Assembly: GCA_031580945.1 (NCBI GenBank)
Contig: JAVLBT010000168.1
Location: 1 to 6,312 of the forward strand
From: Gracilimonas sp031580945
Lineage (GTDB): Bacteria; Bacteroidota; Rhodothermia; Balneolales; Balneolaceae
Reading direction: 5' to 3'
DNA: 6,312 bases
Shown: in pieces, positions 5,925 through 6,312 of the stretch
Layout of the letters: each line of letters begins with the position of its first letter
Numbering within the stretch: the stretch's first letter is position 1
Notes under the pieces: generated by a model
Databases searched by the model: none
Told to the model about the DNA's origin: nothing
The model's input: the letters and a program-made list of their open reading frames with translations, nothing else
Made by a program: the position numbers and the translations under genes

Positions 5925-6312
5925 ATGAAAACACTAATTAAACAACTACCGAACTCAATTTTTCTTCTCATACTTACCGCAGTATTGCTTTCTGCATGTA
6001 CTCTGGGAGATGTATCGGACGATCTCAAAAATCAAGAGCTGACTCCAGAAGAAATTGAGGCTGCAAGCCAGATTTTAGGTCAGGCTCTTTCTGATGATAA
6101 TGAAGGCGTTTTTTCCAGCCTAAATGACGCGCTTACAACGGTGTCTTCTTCGGGCTTCGGAAGTGAAAGCCGAATGAAAATGGATGACGATGATGATGAA
6201 GAGGAGGAAAGCGATAATTATTCTGGTCGCGGAGGAGAACATAATTACCAGCATGACTATGATCGCCAAACTGGAACGCATACTATTAGCTTCGACCGCT
6301 CAATAAATAAAC
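5925..6312 (+). CDS. Acidic lipoprotein, unknown function (partial, runs off the window)
   Basis: ATG 5925 opens a frame of 129 codons that is still open at the right edge. The N-terminus is a lipoprotein signal (FLLILTAVLLSAC, lipobox LSAC, lipidated Cys25), followed by GDVSDDL, which resembles the acidic surface-export signal described for Bacteroidota lipoproteins. Residues about 38-75 form a helical segment (LTPEEIEAASQILGQALSDD, then EGVFSSLNDALTTVSSSGF). Next comes an acidic run, D5-E4 (87-95), and then a Tyr/His/Gly-rich stretch (YSGRGGEHNYQHDYDRQTG) leading into a beta-like segment HTISFDRS. I do not recognise the family. It shares with the upstream lipoprotein gene the promoter element, the lipidation signal and an Asp/Glu run, but not obvious sequence similarity, so it is probably a co-regulated partner and not a duplicate. 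There is no Shine-Dalgarno sequence. Confidence 0.85.
   Translation, partial: MKTLIKQLPNSIFLLILTAVLLSACTLGDVSDDLKNQELTPEEIEAASQILGQALSDDNEGVFSSLNDALTTVSSSGFGSESRMKMDDDDDEEEESDNYSGRGGEHNYQHDYDRQTGTHTISFDRSINK

Noticed and set aside
5768..6028. 86-codon ORF on the - strand
   Set aside because: It runs through the terminator, promoter copy B and the start of the second lipoprotein gene, has no recognisable features, and opposes a frame with a clear lipoprotein signal.

Overview
The window looks like chromosome from a Bacteroidota-related bacterium, most plausibly a marine or halophilic member of Balneolota (Balneola, Gracilimonas, Rhodohalobacter type). The reasons are moderate-to-low GC, starts mostly without a Shine-Dalgarno sequence, several lipoproteins, a FecI-like ECF sigma factor of the kind common in that group, and strongly acidic exported proteins. 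This assignment is inference from style and not from a marker gene.

Layout. Positions 3-128 hold the last 41 codons of an unrecognised gene on the + strand. A long non-coding stretch follows to about 454, with an interrupted hairpin at 245-286. A possible 30-codon leader ORF (455-547) overlaps the start of a two-unit M16 zinc peptidase lipoprotein (544-3381, +). An M23/LytM-type zinc peptidase (3464-4270, -) converges on it. Divergent from the M23 gene, across only 59 bp, is an ECF sigma factor (4330-4935, +). Next come two acidic lipoprotein genes on the + strand: one complete (5032-5745, DUF4382-like, ending in an Asp/Glu tail) and one running off the window (5925-6312). A clear rho-independent terminator (5770-5804) separates the two.

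The most interesting signal is regulatory. Each lipoprotein gene is preceded by the same two-box element, TTAGGGG(T/A)AC, a gap of 12 bases, then GTGTAATA, with identical spacing. A further GTGAA sits 3 bases after the second box. The copies are at 4941-4978 and 5866-5903. This has the form of an ECF-sigma promoter (GGAAC-like -35 box plus a short -10 box), and the first copy begins five bases after the sigma-factor stop codon. The simplest reading is that this sigma factor, or a close relative, switches on a small set of acidic, probably outer-membrane lipoproteins, each as its own transcription unit. No FecR-type anti-sigma gene is adjacent, so how the sigma factor is controlled is open. The two peptidases look like ordinary envelope or secreted-protein housekeeping genes and have no visible link to the sigma/lipoprotein module beyond adjacency.
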